Assembly: GCF_013608025.1 (NCBI RefSeq) | Contig: NZ_VDLV01000010.1 | Span: 261,400 to 325,399 of the forward strand | Origin: Pseudomonas brassicacearum subsp. neoaurantiaca | Lineage (GTDB): Bacteria > Pseudomonadota > Gammaproteobacteria > Pseudomonadales > Pseudomonadaceae | DNA length: 64,000 bases | Reading direction: 5' to 3' | Shown here: positions 42,185 through 53,103 of the stretch, piece after piece | Position numbering within the stretch: position 1 is the first letter of the stretch | How the letters are laid out: every line of letters starts with the position of its first letter | Position numbers and translations under genes: made by a program | The notes under the pieces: model-generated | What the model was told of the DNA's origin: nothing | Seen by the model: only the letters and a program-made list of their open reading frames with translations | Databases searched by the model: none

Positions 42185-43315
42185 ATTAAACCGCTTTTTG
42201 CCAAAGGCCCCTCATTGGGTGTGCGCCTGTTGGTGTTGGCCGTGCTATCGGTTGCGCTGATGGTGGTGGATGCCCGTTTCACGCTGCTCAAGCCAGTGCG
42301 CAGCCAGATGTCGCTGGTGTTGATGGAGTCCTACTGGATCACCGACCTGCCGCAACGGTTGTGGCAGGGTGTGGCCAGTCAGTTTGGCAGCCGGACCGAA
42401 CTGGTCGCCGAAAACGAAAAACTCAAGACCGAAAACCTGCTGTTGCAGGGCCGCATGCAGAAATTGGCGGCCCTCACCGAGCAGAACGTTCGGCTGCGCG
42501 AGTTGCTCAACTCTTCCGCGCTGGTCAACGAGAAGGTCGAAGTGGCCGAGTTGATCGGCATGGACCCCAACCCGTTCACCCACCGCATCATCATCAACAA
42601 GGGCGAGCGCGACGGCGTCGTCCTCGGCCAGCCGGTGCTCGATGCCCGTGGCCTGATGGGGCAGGTGGTGGAGTTGATGCCCTATACCTCCCGTGTCCTG
42701 CTGTTGACCGACACCACCCACAGCATTCCCGTGCAAGTCAATCGCAACGGCTTGCGGGCGATTGCCAGTGGGACCGGCAACCCGGAACGCCTGGAATTGC
42801 GGCACGTGGCCGACACAGCCGACATCAAGGAAGGCGACCTGCTGGTCAGCTCCGGCCTCGGCCAGCGATTCCCTGCCGGTTATCCGGTGGCGACGGTCAA
42901 GGAAGTCATCCACGATTCCGGCCAGCCGTTTGCCATCGTTCGCGCGGTTCCGACCGCCGCGCTGAACCGCAGCCGTTACCTGCTGCTGGTGTTCAGCGAC
43001 AACCGCACGCCTGAAGAACGGGCGAACGATGCGGCCGTGGCCCAGGAAGCCCAGGACCGGCAGGGTGGCGATTCGGCCACGCCGCCCGCGCCTGCGCCGG
43101 TCCCGGCCACCGTGCCCAAGCCCCAGGTGACAACGCCCGCTGCAACGACGCCGGCCACCACGCCCCCGGCCGCACCCGCTGCGACACCTGCCAAGCCGAC
43201 CGCTCACCAGCCGGTTGCGCGCCAGCCGGCGAGCCAACCTGCGAAGCCCGCGGCCAAGCCACCGGCCTCGACGCCCGCCGCTACGCCTGCCACCAGGGGA
43301 GCACGAGAAGAATGA
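42185..43315 (+). CDS. mreC: Rod-shape-determining protein MreC
   Basis: A protein of about 376 residues with one N-terminal helix and a periplasmic beta-barrel pair that links MreB to the cell-wall synthases. The N-terminus expected for pseudomonads (IKPLFAKGPSLGVRLL) is encoded, but its first codon is ATT at 42185, with GGGAGGAG 6 bases upstream. The first conventional codon is TTG at 42215, which would delete the cytoplasmic tail. A coiled coil (NEKLKTENLLLQGRMQKLAAL) follows the helix. The last ~90 residues are a Pro/Ala/Thr-rich tail. Confidence 0.9.
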   Translation: MKPLFAKGPSLGVRLLVLAVLSVALMVVDARFTLLKPVRSQMSLVLMESYWITDLPQRLWQGVASQFGSRTELVAENEKLKTENLLLQGRMQKLAALTEQNVRLRELLNSSALVNEKVEVAELIGMDPNPFTHRIIINKGERDGVVLGQPVLDARGLMGQVVELMPYTSRVLLLTDTTHSIPVQVNRNGLRAIASGTGNPERLELRHVADTADIKEGDLLVSSGLGQRFPAGYPVATVKEVIHDSGQPFAIVRAVPTAALNRSRYLLLVFSDNRTPEERANDAAVAQEAQDRQGGDSATPPAPAPVPATVPKPQVTTPAATTPATTPPAAPAATPAKPTAHQPVARQPASQPAKPAAKPPASTPAATPATRGAREE

Positions 43316-43800
43316 GCAGTACTCGATCCGGTAACGGCTGGATGGTCTGGCTGACCTTCGCCATCGGCCTGTTGCTCAGCGTTTCACCGCTGCCGCAGTT
43401 CATGGAAATCCTGCGCCCGCTGTGGCTGGCCTTGCTGCTGGCCTTCTGGGCCCTGGCCTTGCCGCACAAGGTCGGCATGGTCACGGCCTGGTGCCTGGGG
43501 CTGGCCGAAGACGTGCTTTATGGCACGTTGTTGGGCCAGAACGCGCTGATCCTGACCTTGATCACGTTCCTGGTGCTCTCGTTGCAACAACGCCTGCGGA
43601 TGTTCCCGATGTGGCAGCAGAGCTTGGTGATCCTGGTGATCTTTGGCCTGGCGCAACTGGTGCAGCTATGGCTCAGCGCGCTGACCGGCAACCGCCAGCC
43701 TACCCTGGCGCTGGTCCTGCCGGCCCTGGTCAGTGCCTTGCTCTGGCCATGGATAAGCTTCGGTTTACGCGGCTTGCGCCTGCGTTTCAAAATCAACTGA
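43312..43800 (+). CDS. mreD: Rod-shape-determining protein MreD
   Basis: A 162-residue inner-membrane protein with about five to six helices, the third component of the elongasome scaffold. It shows the family features [25 protein letters not shown] and [18 protein letters not shown]. The ATG overlaps the mreC stop as ATGA, so translation is coupled. Its length and position after mreC are standard. Confidence 0.94.
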   Translation: MSSTRSGNGWMVWLTFAIGLLLSVSPLPQFMEILRPLWLALLLAFWALALPHKVGMVTAWCLGLAEDVLYGTLLGQNALILTLITFLVLSLQQRLRMFPMWQQSLVILVIFGLAQLVQLWLSALTGNRQPTLALVLPALVSALLWPWISFGLRGLRLRFKIN

Positions 43801-43843
43801 TTCGGTCAGGCATTGGCCCGTACCTTGGAAGGGAGATGTCTTG

Positions 43844-44440
43844 ATGAAACCGCTTTACCTCGCCTCAGGCTCGCCGCGTCGACGTGAACTGCTTACGCAG
43901 ATTGGCGTCCCGTTTACCGCCATCAGTGCGGACATCGACGAAACTCCCTTCGATCATGAAACCCCATCGGCCTATGTCGAACGCTTGGCGCGCGGCAAGG
44001 CCGGGGCTGGACGACGTGCCCTGGCAACCGACATCGATGGCTGCGTGTTGGGCGCCGATACCGCTGTTGTGCTGGACGGGCGAATTCTTGGCAAGCCTCA
44101 GGATCAGGCCGACGCCGTGTCGATGCTCCAGGGCCTTTCCGGTCGCGATCATGAAGTATTGACGGCCATTGCCGTGCTGGACGGACAGCGTTGCGAATCC
44201 CGTGTGGTTCGCAGTCGGGTGAGTTTCCGCCCGATCACCGAACAGGAAGCGCTGGCCTACTGGGCCAGCGGCGAACCCCGGGACAAGGCCGGCGGCTATG
44301 GTATCCAGGGGTTGGGTGCGGTGTTCGTCGCCGGGCTCGAAGGCAGTTATTCGGCGGTGGTCGGCCTGCCATTGTGCGAAACCGCGGAACTGCTGGGCCA
44401 TTTCGGCATACCCTGTTGGCAAAACTTGAGCGCGCGCTGA
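43844..44440 (+). CDS. maf: Maf-family nucleotide pyrophosphatase (YhdE-type)
   Basis: A 198-residue house-cleaning enzyme that hydrolyses dTTP/UTP and modified pyrimidine nucleotides. Motifs are [12 protein letters not shown] (residues 6-17), [18 protein letters not shown], the catalytic-loop [16 protein letters not shown] and [16 protein letters not shown] near the end. The ATG at 43844 is preferred over the TTG directly before it; GGAAGGGAG lies upstream. Placed between mreD and rng as in most gammaproteobacteria. Confidence 0.93.
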   Translation: MKPLYLASGSPRRRELLTQIGVPFTAISADIDETPFDHETPSAYVERLARGKAGAGRRALATDIDGCVLGADTAVVLDGRILGKPQDQADAVSMLQGLSGRDHEVLTAIAVLDGQRCESRVVRSRVSFRPITEQEALAYWASGEPRDKAGGYGIQGLGAVFVAGLEGSYSAVVGLPLCETAELLGHFGIPCWQNLSAR

Positions 44441-44496
44441 GCGCTGACTGACTTGATGCGGCCATAATCGTGAATATGCCTGAACGAGACCCTGCC

Positions 44497-45954
44497 ATGA
44501 GTGAAGAGATCCTGATCAACATCACGCCGATGGAATCGCGCGTGGCGGTGGTTGAAAACGGTGTCCTGCAAGAGGTCCATGTCGAGCGTACGCAGAAACG
44601 TGGCATTGTCGGGAATATCTACAAGGGCAAGGTGGTGCGTGTGCTGCCGGGCATGCAGGCGGCCTTCGTCGACATCGGGCTGGATCGAGCGGCATTCATT
44701 CATGCGTCGGAAATTTCCATGCGCGAAGGGCCGGCCGTGGAGAGCATCAGTGCGCTGGTCCATGAGGGGCAGAGCCTCGTCGTGCAAGTCACCAAGGACC
44801 CCATCGGCTCCAAGGGCGCGCGCCTGACCACCCAGCTGTCGATTCCATCGCGCTACCTCGTGTATATGCCGCGCACGGCCCATGTCGGCATTTCCCTGAA
44901 GATCGAGGACGAAGCCGAGCGCGAGCGTCTCAAGAAAGTCGTCAGCGATTGCGTGGAGAAAGAAGGGATCAAGGAGGCGGGCGGCTTCATCCTGCGCACC
45001 GCAGCCGAAGGCGCCGGTGCGGATGAGATCCTCATGGATATCCGCTACCTGCGCAGGCTCTGGGACCAGATCGCCGCGCAGATCAAGACCATCGCCACCC
45101 CCAGCGTGATCTACGAAGACCTCGGCCTGGCGCTGCGGACCCTGCGCGACCTGGTCAGCCCGAAGATCGAGAAAATTCGCATCGATTCCCGGGAAACCTT
45201 CCAGCGAACCACCCAATTCGTCGCCGAACTGATGCCGGAAATTGCCGATCGCCTGGAGCACTACCCAGGCGAACGGCCGATTTTCGACCTCTACGGTGTC
45301 GAAGATGAAATCCAGCGTGCACTGGAGCGCAAGGTGCCGCTCAAGTCTGGCGGTTACCTGGTGGTCGATCCGGCCGAGGCGATGAGCACCATCGACGTCA
45401 ACACCGGTGCCTTTGTCGGTCATCGCAATCTCGAGGAGACCATCTTCAAGACCAATCTTGAAGCGGCGACCGCCATTGCCCGGCAACTGCGCCTGCGTAA
45501 CCTTGGCGGGATCATCATCATCGATTTCATCGACATGGAAGATGAAGAGCACCAGCGCCAGGTGCTGCGCACGTTGGAAAAACAGTTGGAGCGCGATCAC
45601 GCCAAGACCAACATCATTGGCATCACCGAGCTGGGCCTGGTGCAGATGACCCGCAAGCGCACCCGCGAAAGCCTGGAGCAGGTGCTGTGCGAACCGTGCA
45701 GCAGTTGCCAGGGGCGGGGCAAGCTCAAGACCCCGGAAACCGTGTGTTACGAAATCTTCCGGGAAATTCTTCGGGAGGCGCGCGCCTACCAGGCCACTGG
45801 CTATAGAGTGTTGGCGAACCAGAAAGTGGTGGACCGCCTGCTCGATGAGGAGTCAGGCAACGTGGCGGAACTGGAGGCTTTTATCGGACGCACGATTCGT
45901 TTCCAGGTGGAAACCATGTACTCCCAGGAACAATACGACGTGGTGTTGCTCTGA
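44497..45954 (+). CDS. rng: Ribonuclease G
   Basis: A 485-residue endoribonuclease that processes the 5' end of 16S rRNA and degrades some mRNAs. It begins MSEEILINITPMESRVAVVENG, has an S1-like RNA-binding part (residues ~35-120), the catalytic metal-site stretches STIDVNTGAFVG and IIIDFIDMEDEEH, and the zinc-link CEPCSSCQGRG. It lacks the long C-terminal scaffold of RNase E. The ATG at 44497 is chosen over upstream GTG and ATG codons because it gives the conserved N-terminus. Confidence 0.95.
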   Translation: MSEEILINITPMESRVAVVENGVLQEVHVERTQKRGIVGNIYKGKVVRVLPGMQAAFVDIGLDRAAFIHASEISMREGPAVESISALVHEGQSLVVQVTKDPIGSKGARLTTQLSIPSRYLVYMPRTAHVGISLKIEDEAERERLKKVVSDCVEKEGIKEAGGFILRTAAEGAGADEILMDIRYLRRLWDQIAAQIKTIATPSVIYEDLGLALRTLRDLVSPKIEKIRIDSRETFQRTTQFVAELMPEIADRLEHYPGERPIFDLYGVEDEIQRALERKVPLKSGGYLVVDPAEAMSTIDVNTGAFVGHRNLEETIFKTNLEAATAIARQLRLRNLGGIIIIDFIDMEDEEHQRQVLRTLEKQLERDHAKTNIIGITELGLVQMTRKRTRESLEQVLCEPCSSCQGRGKLKTPETVCYEIFREILREARAYQATGYRVLANQKVVDRLLDEESGNVAELEAFIGRTIRFQVETMYSQEQYDVVLL

Positions 45955-46015
45955 AGCGGCGTGTGGAGTGGCGAGGCCGCCAATCTGAATGCCTTTGCCT
46001 GGGGAGGCTGCTGAC

Positions 46016-49000
46016 ATGGAGCGCCTGACACGCCTTCTGGCTACCCTGACGCGCTGGGGCTTGGGCCTGTGTGCTCTGTTGCTGGTATTGCTGGCGTTGT
46101 ACGTCAGCCTCGGTCGGGAACTCGTCCCGCTGGTGGCCGAATACCGTGGCGACCTGGAAACTCGCGCCAGCGAAGCCTTGGGCATGCCCGTGCACGTCGG
46201 CAACCTCGACGGGAGCTGGAGCGCCCTGGCGCCGATACTGGCGGCGCGTGACGTGGTGGTCGGCGACGGCGCCAATGCCTTGCACCTGGATCAAGTACGC
46301 GTCGTGCCCGATCTATGGGACAGCCTGCTGACGCGCCAGGTGCGCATCGCTCATTTGGAAATCAGTGGGCTGAAGATCAGCCTCAAGGAAGGCGAAGACG
46401 GCAAGTGGGCCCTGGAAGGTCTGCCCGTGCGGGATGATCAGCCCCTCGATCCTCAACAGTTGCTGGACCGGATGCAGATCGTCTCGAAGCTGTCGGTACT
46501 CGACAGCCAGGTCACCTTGCAACCATTGGATCAGCCGCCGCTGAGCCTGACCTACGTCGGCCTGAGCTTGCGCACCGGCCCCACGCGCCAGCGATTGGAT
46601 GCCCGCCTGACGCTGCCTGACGGCCAGCCCGTGGCGGTGAACGTGCGCACGCGGATCCGAGCCAGCGACTGGAAAAATGGCGAGGCTGATGCCTACCTGA
46701 GCCTGCCGCAAAGTGATTGGTCCAAATGGCTGCCGAAGCGCCTGACCCAACAATGGAATTTTTCCGAGATCAAGGCCGGTGGTGAGTTCTGGCTCAGTTG
46801 GGGGGCGGGCACGGTGCAAAGCGCGGCCGTGCGACTGAACGCGCCGCAGCTGCAGGGCGCCTACGCTGACCGCAAACCGGTACAGATCCAGAACCTGGCC
46901 CTCAACGGATACTTCCAGCGCGGTAGCCAAGGATTCAATGCGACGCTCGACACCTTGGCGATGAGCCTGGGGGACGCCCGTTGGGAATCGCGCCTGCAAC
47001 TACAGCAAAGCGACGCCACCGATAAAGCCGAGGAACGTTGGCACCTGGAGGCCGATCGTCTCGACCTGACCCCGCTGACGCCGTTGCTCAATGCCTTGGC
47101 GCCGTTGCCGGAGGGCGTCGCCACGGCGATCGATCGGCTCAAGGTAACCGGTGGCCTGCGTAATGTGCTGGTGGACTTTCGTCCACAGAACACCGGCGAC
47201 CAGAAAGTCAGCTTTGCCACCAACCTGGACACGGTGGGCTTTGACGCCTATCACGGTGCTCCGGCGGCGCGCAACGTTTCCGGCAGCCTCAGCGGTGACC
47301 TGGGCGGCGGCGAACTGCGCATGGACAGCAAGGATTTCTCCCTGCACCTGGCGCCGATCTTCGCCAAGCCCTGGCAATACCTGCAAGCCAACGCCCGGTT
47401 GACCTGGAAGCTCGACAAGCAGGGCTTCACCCTGATCGCGCCCTACCTGAAGGTGCTGGGGGAGGAAGGCCGGATTGCCGGCGATTTCCTGATTCGTCTG
47501 CATTTCGACCACAGCCAGGAAGACTACATGGACCTGCGGGTCGGCCTGGTGGATGGCAACGGACGCTATACCGGCAAGTACCTGCCGGCCGTCCTCAGCC
47601 CGGCGCTGGACGAGTGGCTGCGCACGGCAATCGTCAAGGGCGCGGTGGACGAAGGTTTTTTCCAGTACCAGGGTTCGCTGAACAAAGGTGCCGAGGACGC
47701 AGCCCGCAGCATCAGCCTGTTTTTCAAGGTGCATGATGCCGAGTTGGCCTTCCAGCCGGGCTGGCCTTCGGTCAGCAAGGTCAGCGGCGATGTGTTTGTC
47801 GAAGACAGTGGCGTGCGCATTTTCGCCAGCCAGGGGCAACTGCTCGATACCCAGGTGAAAGACGTTTCGGTGAATATCCCCCATGTTCCCAGTGGACAGA
47901 GCTCTCATCTGCTGCTGGATGGCGGGTTTGCCGGAGGATTGGGCGATGGGCTGAAGATCCTCCAGACCGCGCCTATCGGTACGGCCGAGACGTTCGCCGG
48001 CTGGGAAGGCGAGGGTGCGCTGCAGGGCAGCGTGAAGCTCGATATTCCGCTGGTCAAAGGCGAGCAACCGAAAATCCTGGTGGATTTCGCCACTGACAAG
48101 GCTCGGCTCAAGCTGAGCGAGCCGGCGCTTGAGCTGACCGAACTCAAGGGTGATTTCCGCTTCGACAGCAGCAAGGGATTGAGCGGCAAGACCATCGCGG
48201 CCAGGGCGTTCGACCGACCTGTGACTGCGCAGATTTTCGCCGAGGGCCGCGCCGGTGCGCTCAATACGCGGGTGACCGCATCGGGACGGGTCGAGGTGAA
48301 GAAACTCACCGATTGGTTGAGCGTGACTCAGCCATTGCCCGTCTCCGGGGTGGTTCCGTATCAGCTTCAGGTGATCCTCGACGGCGCCGACAGCCAGTTG
48401 TCGGTCAGCTCCAACCTCAAGGGTGTGGCGGTGGACTTGCCGGCACCCTTCGGGATGGCCGCCGATGTCGGGCGCGACACAGTGTTCCGTATGACGCTGC
48501 AGGGGCCGGAGCGGCGGTATTGGGTGAATTACGGCGACCTGGCCAGCTTCACTTATGCCGCGCCGAGCGGGAAGGTCGCCGACGGTCGCGGTGAACTGCT
48601 GCTGGGTTCCGGTGAGGCAGTATTGCCTGGCGGCAAGGGACTGCGACTGCGAGGCACGCTGTCGGAACTGGACGTGAGCCCCTGGCAGGATCTGTTGAGC
48701 AAATACGCCGGCCAGGACCCGGGCGGCAGTGCCCGGCAAGTGCTCAGCAGCGCCGACCTGAAAGTGGGCAAGCTCACGGCCATGGGTACGACGCTGGACG
48801 AGGCTTCGGTGCAGTTGGACCGCAAGCCGGACGCCTGGGCCCTGCGGCTTGACAGCCAGCAGGCCAAGGGCAGCGTCAGCCTGCCGGATGCGAAAGCCGC
48901 CCCGATCGGCATCAAGCTGGATTATGTGCGCCTGCCGGCTGTGGACCCAACGGTGCAGGCCGACGAAAACGCCCCGGATCCTCTGGCCACGGTCGATCCC

Positions 49001-49819
49001 GGCAAGATTCCAGCGATGGACATCGCCATCGACCAGTTGTTCCAAGGTCCTGATCTGATCGGCGCCTGGTCATTGAAGGTGCGCCCCACCGGCAAGGGTA
49101 TTGCGTTGAACGACCTGGACATGGGCCTCAAGGGCATGGTGTTGAACGGCAACGGCGCCTGGGAAGGCGTACCCGGTTCCACCAGCAGTTGGTACAAGGG
49201 CCGTATCAAGGGCAAGAATCTGGCTGATGTCCTGAAAGGGTGGGGGTTCGCGCCGAGTGTGACCAGCCAGGAATTTCGCCTGGATGTGGACGGTCGCTGG
49301 CCCGGTTCGCCGGCCTGGGTTGCCACCAAGCGTTTCTCCGGCAGTCTCGATGCGTCATTGAGCAAGGGCCAGTTCGTCGAGGTCGAAGGCAGTGCCCAGG
49401 CACTGCGGGTATTTGGCCTGTTGAACTTCAACTCCATCGGCCGGCGCTTGCGCCTGGATTTTTCCGACCTGTTCGGTAAAGGGCTGAGCTATGACCGGGT
49501 CAAGGGGTTGCTGGTGGCGAGCGACGGCGTATACGTCACGCGTGAGCCCATCACCCTCACGGGACCGTCGAGCAACCTTGAGCTCAACGGTACGCTGGAC
49601 ATGGTCACCGACCGGGTTGACGCCAAGCTTCTGGTGACCTTGCCGGTGACGAACAACCTGCCGATCGCCGCGCTGATCGTCGGCGCTCCGGCGGTGGGCG
49701 GGGCGTTGTTTTTGATCGACAAGCTGATCGGTGACCGCGTAGCGCGTTTTGCCAGCGTAAGATATGACGTCAAGGGACCGTGGAAAGAACCGAAGATCAG
49801 CTTCGACAAGCCGTTCTGA
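46016..49819 (+). CDS. yhdP: YhdP family AsmA-like protein
   Basis: A very large (1267-residue) protein with one N-terminal helix (residues ~10-30) and a long periplasmic beta-rich body of repeated amphipathic strands. It belongs to the AsmA-like group now seen as bridges that move phospholipids between inner and outer membranes. The C-terminal part with RRLRLDFSDLFGKGLSYDRVKGLL and a final hydrophobic segment (NNLPIAALIVGAPAVGGALFLI) matches YhdP. The ATG at 46016 follows GGGGAGG. It sits between rng and the nitrilase gene as in other gammaproteobacteria. Confidence 0.93.
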   Translation: MERLTRLLATLTRWGLGLCALLLVLLALYVSLGRELVPLVAEYRGDLETRASEALGMPVHVGNLDGSWSALAPILAARDVVVGDGANALHLDQVRVVPDLWDSLLTRQVRIAHLEISGLKISLKEGEDGKWALEGLPVRDDQPLDPQQLLDRMQIVSKLSVLDSQVTLQPLDQPPLSLTYVGLSLRTGPTRQRLDARLTLPDGQPVAVNVRTRIRASDWKNGEADAYLSLPQSDWSKWLPKRLTQQWNFSEIKAGGEFWLSWGAGTVQSAAVRLNAPQLQGAYADRKPVQIQNLALNGYFQRGSQGFNATLDTLAMSLGDARWESRLQLQQSDATDKAEERWHLEADRLDLTPLTPLLNALAPLPEGVATAIDRLKVTGGLRNVLVDFRPQNTGDQKVSFATNLDTVGFDAYHGAPAARNVSGSLSGDLGGGELRMDSKDFSLHLAPIFAKPWQYLQANARLTWKLDKQGFTLIAPYLKVLGEEGRIAGDFLIRLHFDHSQEDYMDLRVGLVDGNGRYTGKYLPAVLSPALDEWLRTAIVKGAVDEGFFQYQGSLNKGAEDAARSISLFFKVHDAELAFQPGWPSVSKVSGDVFVEDSGVRIFASQGQLLDTQVKDVSVNIPHVPSGQSSHLLLDGGFAGGLGDGLKILQTAPIGTAETFAGWEGEGALQGSVKLDIPLVKGEQPKILVDFATDKARLKLSEPALELTELKGDFRFDSSKGLSGKTIAARAFDRPVTAQIFAEGRAGALNTRVTASGRVEVKKLTDWLSVTQPLPVSGVVPYQLQVILDGADSQLSVSSNLKGVAVDLPAPFGMAADVGRDTVFRMTLQGPERRYWVNYGDLASFTYAAPSGKVADGRGELLLGSGEAVLPGGKGLRLRGTLSELDVSPWQDLLSKYAGQDPGGSARQVLSSADLKVGKLTAMGTTLDEASVQLDRKPDAWALRLDSQQAKGSVSLPDAKAAPIGIKLDYVRLPAVDPTVQADENAPDPLATVDPGKIPAMDIAIDQLFQGPDLIGAWSLKVRPTGKGIALNDLDMGLKGMVLNGNGAWEGVPGSTSSWYKGRIKGKNLADVLKGWGFAPSVTSQEFRLDVDGRWPGSPAWVATKRFSGSLDASLSKGQFVEVEGSAQALRVFGLLNFNSIGRRLRLDFSDLFGKGLSYDRVKGLLVASDGVYVTREPITLTGPSSNLELNGTLDMVTDRVDAKLLVTLPVTNNLPIAALIVGAPAVGGALFLIDKLIGDRVARFASVRYDVKGPWKEPKISFDKPF

Positions 49820-49837
49820 CAGGTTAACGCGAGTCCC

Positions 49838-49925
49838 TGTGGGAGCGAGCTTGCTCGCGATAGCGGTGGGTCAGCAAAGGAAATGTGACTGAAACACCGC
49901 TATCGCGAGCAAGCTCGCTCCCACA
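49838..49925. repeat. REPIN-like doublet (TGTGGGAGCGAGC family)
   Basis: An inverted doublet between yhdP and the nitrilase gene, in the same-strand gap of 138 bp. Confidence 0.85.
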
Positions 49926-49957
49926 GGGGCAGTGATGTAAAAAGTGAGGGAAGCACC

Positions 49958-50821
49958 ATGCCAGTCGCCGTGATTCAAATGGTCAGCCAAAGCGATGTGC
50001 TCGCCAACCTGGCTCGTGCCCGTGTGCTGCTGGAGCAGGCTGCGGCGGGTGGCGCAAGGCTGGCGGTGCTGCCTGAAAACTTCGCCGCCATGGGCCGGCG
50101 GGACGTGGCGCAGATCGGTCGCGACGAAGCCTTTGGTCAGGGGCCGATCCTGCCCTGGTTGAAACAGGTCGCCCGCGACCTCAGGTTATGGATTGTCGCC
50201 GGTACATTGCCGTTGCCGCCCGTAGACCAGCCCGAGGCCAAGGCCCATGCCTGTTCGTTGCTGGTGGACGACCAGGGCCAGATCGTGGCGCGCTATGACA
50301 AGTTGCACCTGTTCGACGTGGACGTGGCGGACAATCGCGGGCGCTACCGCGAATCCGATGACTATGCTTATGGCGGCAACGTGGTCGTTGCCGATACCCC
50401 CGTGGGCCGGGTGGGCCTGACGGTGTGTTACGACCTGCGTTTCCCTGAACTCTATAGCGAGTTGCGGGCCGCCGGAGCCGAATTGATCACCGCGCCTTCG
50501 GCGTTCACCGCGGTGACCGGCGCTGCCCACTGGGACGTGCTGATCCGCGCCCGGGCCATCGAAACCCAGTGTTACCTGCTGGCGGCCGCCCAGGGCGGGG
50601 TGCATCCGGGGCCAAGGGAAACCTTTGGCCATGCTGCGATTGTCGATCCATGGGGGCGGATGCTGGCGCAACAGGATCAAGGCGAGGCCGTGCTATTGGC
50701 TGAACGCGACAGCAATGAACAGGCGTCCATCCGGGCGCGCATGCCGGTGGCGAACCACCGGCGCTTTTTCTCGCAGGGCGCGCGACAGCGACCTGTCCAA
50801 GACGACGAATTCAAGGCGTAA
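49958..50821 (+). CDS. Carbon-nitrogen hydrolase (deaminated-glutathione amidase-like)
   Basis: A 287-residue nitrilase-superfamily enzyme with the catalytic triad Glu40 (LPENF), Lys115 ([11 protein letters not shown]) and Cys157 ([10 protein letters not shown]). The stretch [12 protein letters not shown] and its genomic place next to tldD match the Nit1/NitB branch, which repairs deaminated glutathione. The ATG at 49958 has AGGGAAGCACC upstream. Only 5 bases separate it from tldD. Confidence 0.9.
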   Translation: MPVAVIQMVSQSDVLANLARARVLLEQAAAGGARLAVLPENFAAMGRRDVAQIGRDEAFGQGPILPWLKQVARDLRLWIVAGTLPLPPVDQPEAKAHACSLLVDDQGQIVARYDKLHLFDVDVADNRGRYRESDDYAYGGNVVVADTPVGRVGLTVCYDLRFPELYSELRAAGAELITAPSAFTAVTGAAHWDVLIRARAIETQCYLLAAAQGGVHPGPRETFGHAAIVDPWGRMLAQQDQGEAVLLAERDSNEQASIRARMPVANHRRFFSQGARQRPVQDDEFKA

Positions 50822-50826
50822 AACAT

Positions 50827-52269
<1,443 letters not shown>

Positions 52270-52296
52270 AAATATCCAAGGACTTGGATGAATCAT

Positions 52297-52386
52297 CGTG
52301 GCGAGGGAGCTTGCTCCCGCTGGGCTACGCAGTAGCCCCGATGCGGTTGCTACGCAACCGAGCGGGAGCAGGCTCCCTCGCCACGA
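52297..52386. repeat. Inverted pair of 'GGGAGCTTGCTCCC' REP-like elements
   Basis: A compact facing pair in the convergent tldD-darP gap; it starts 27 bp after the tldD stop. Confidence 0.85.
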
Positions 52387-52425
52387 TGACAATCACCCCA
52401 TGAGGGGAAGTGAAGCGGATGGCGA

Positions 52426-52950
52426 TCAGCGCAGACCGCGCTGAGTCTCGTCCAGCTCACGGATGTATTTGAAGATTTTACGGCTCGACGCCGGTGGCTT
52501 GTTCTGTGCCAGTTCGTGCTGGGCCTGACGAATCAGGGAGCGCAACTGCTGGCGATCGGCCTCCGGGTAGTCAATGACGAATTTTTCCAAGGTGCCGTCG
52601 TCGCCTGCGATCAAGCGATCGCGCCAGCGTTCCAGGTTGTGGAAACGTTCGTTGTACTGCCGGGTGGAGGCATCGAGCTGGTCGAGCAGAACGAGGATGG
52701 CGTCAGTGTCTTGGTCGCGCATCAGTTTGCCGATGAATTGCAGGTGCCGTTTACGCGCGATATTCGCGGTGTGCTTGGGCGCATCGGCCAAAGCCCGGCG
52801 CAAGGCGTCGGTCAGGGGCAGCTTGGCCAGCAAGTCAGGCTTGAGTGTTGTCAGGCGCTCGCCGAGGTCAACCAGAGCATGCAGCTCGCGTTTGACCTGG
52901 GATTTGCTTTTTTCACCCTCGTAGAGGGAGTCGTCGTAAGAATCAACCAT
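52426..52950 (-). CDS. darP: Ribosome biogenesis factor DarP (YjgA, DUF615)
   Basis: A 174-residue helical protein that associates with late 50S assembly intermediates. It begins [26 protein letters not shown], a hallmark of YjgA, and has an arginine/lysine-rich middle ([22 protein letters not shown]) and an ending FKYIRELDE. The ATG at 52950 gives this N-terminus. It is nested, in opposite orientation, between tldD and pmbA, as in many gammaproteobacteria. Confidence 0.93.
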   Translation of the reverse strand: MVDSYDDSLYEGEKSKSQVKRELHALVDLGERLTTLKPDLLAKLPLTDALRRALADAPKHTANIARKRHLQFIGKLMRDQDTDAILVLLDQLDASTRQYNERFHNLERWRDRLIAGDDGTLEKFVIDYPEADRQQLRSLIRQAQHELAQNKPPASSRKIFKYIRELDETQRGLR

Positions 52951-53103
52951 GGTGGCAGTCCGCAAAGAAACGCCGCCATGATAACCAGTCGGGGGCCGGT
53001 TGTCCGGCCCGGTCGCTCGAAGGCCAAGGGATTGTATGAAAAAACGTCCAGGCGCTTTGCGTACAAAACCGTTACCGAAAGCAGAATTTGAGTGGAGAAC
53101 ACC

